5,530 nt of DNA from an uncultured Lachnospiraceae bacterium (GTDB lineage: Bacteria > Bacillota > Clostridia > Lachnospirales > Lachnospiraceae). The stretch spans positions 1 through 5,530 of the forward strand of contig CAJTVD010000133.1 in NCBI GenBank assembly GCA_910579495.1. The letters are read 5' to 3'. The notes under the pieces are model-generated. The model was not told the DNA's origin. It ran no database searches and worked only from the letters and a program-made list of their open reading frames with translations. The position numbers and the translations under genes are program-made. Positions 5,434 to 5,530 of this stretch are shown here, piece by piece (the first letter of the stretch is position 1; each line of letters starts with the position of its first letter).

Positions 5434-5530
5434 CAGAAATAGGCAAAGAGATGATTATCTTCTCCTTAAAAATAAATGGTGTTAGTCAAAAAATGGGTTG
5501 GTAAATATAGCATCATCTATACCGCCAGCA
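5423..5530 (+). pseudogene. VanS-like sensor kinase, 5' end only, apparent frameshift
   Basis: The TTG at 5423 overlaps the regulator's ATTGAAAAATAA end, the arrangement I recall for vanR-vanS. It encodes LKNNRNRQRDDYLLLKNK and then stops at TAG (5483-5485). In another frame the sequence carries on from about 5482 as LVKKWVGKYSIIYTAS up to the window edge. Joined, the two halves read like the cytoplasmic N-terminus and the start of the first helix of a VanS-type histidine kinase (DY..L..KL pattern). A small indel around 5474-5485 therefore seems to break the gene. Alternatively, translation could begin at ATG 5476 in the second frame (MVLVKKWVGKYS), although no ribosome binding site precedes it. 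The sensor, dimerisation and catalytic domains are outside the window, so kinase identity rests on this short stretch and on position. Confidence 0.5.

Noticed and set aside
4726..5530. Vancomycin resistance operon
   Set aside because: The regulator is VanR-like, but no ligase, dehydrogenase or dipeptidase gene is in the window, and VanR-like regulators are common beside unrelated transporters in Clostridia.
1..5530. CRISPR array, tRNA or rRNA genes, phage attachment sites
   Set aside because: I saw no spaced direct repeats, no tRNA-like cloverleaf or CCA end and no rRNA motifs. The only clear repeats belong to the insertion sequence.

Overview
The window looks like a chromosomal accessory segment of a low-to-moderate GC Gram-positive, most likely a gut Clostridia/Lachnospiraceae member. 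This rests on AT-rich genes with strong GGAGG-type ribosome binding sites, tightly packed same-strand genes, and VanR/VanS-style two-component genes beside a multi-permease ABC exporter. The taxon is inferred from style; there is no marker gene.

Bases 2-4475 are an ABC transporter operon on the + strand. It has three different hydrophobic permease genes (2-760, cut by the window edge; 747-1592; and a third starting at 1599) followed by one ATP-binding subunit (3828-4475). The ATPase has Glu where most ABC proteins have the Q-loop Gln. That E-loop is known from the LanF ATPases of lantibiotic self-immunity transporters, so a peptide-antibiotic defence or export role is the best guess. The substrate is not visible.

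The third permease gene is split by a complete IS4-type insertion sequence (1824-3411, 1588 bp) in the opposite orientation. The element has two-block terminal inverted repeats and a 7-bp target duplication (TGGGTTA). Its transposase is intact, with a full DDE triad and YREK motif. Removing the element plus one duplication copy restores an unbroken 209-codon permease frame, so the insertion is probably recent. The start of the transposase gene lies inside a near-perfect 20-bp inverted repeat. The repeat could hide the start codon in read-through transcripts, and it may also carry an outward-facing promoter.

Bases 4476-4663 are a non-coding gap containing a probable promoter (4605-4633) for the regulatory genes. 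A 19-codon open frame (4664-4723) follows. It reads like the first residues of a small XRE/HTH regulator that has been frameshifted and cut away, leaving its stop two bases before a VanR-like OmpR-family response regulator (4726-5433). The partner VanS-like sensor kinase starts by overlapping the regulator's stop (TTG at 5423), but its frame breaks after 20 codons and continues in another frame to the window edge.

The overall picture is a VanRS-like-regulated ABC defence/export module that is decaying or phase-altered: one permease has an IS insertion, a small regulator is reduced to a stub, and the kinase start appears frameshifted. I see no wholly new system. The most notable points are the clean IS insertion, the IS start-region inverted repeat, and the regulatory stubs.
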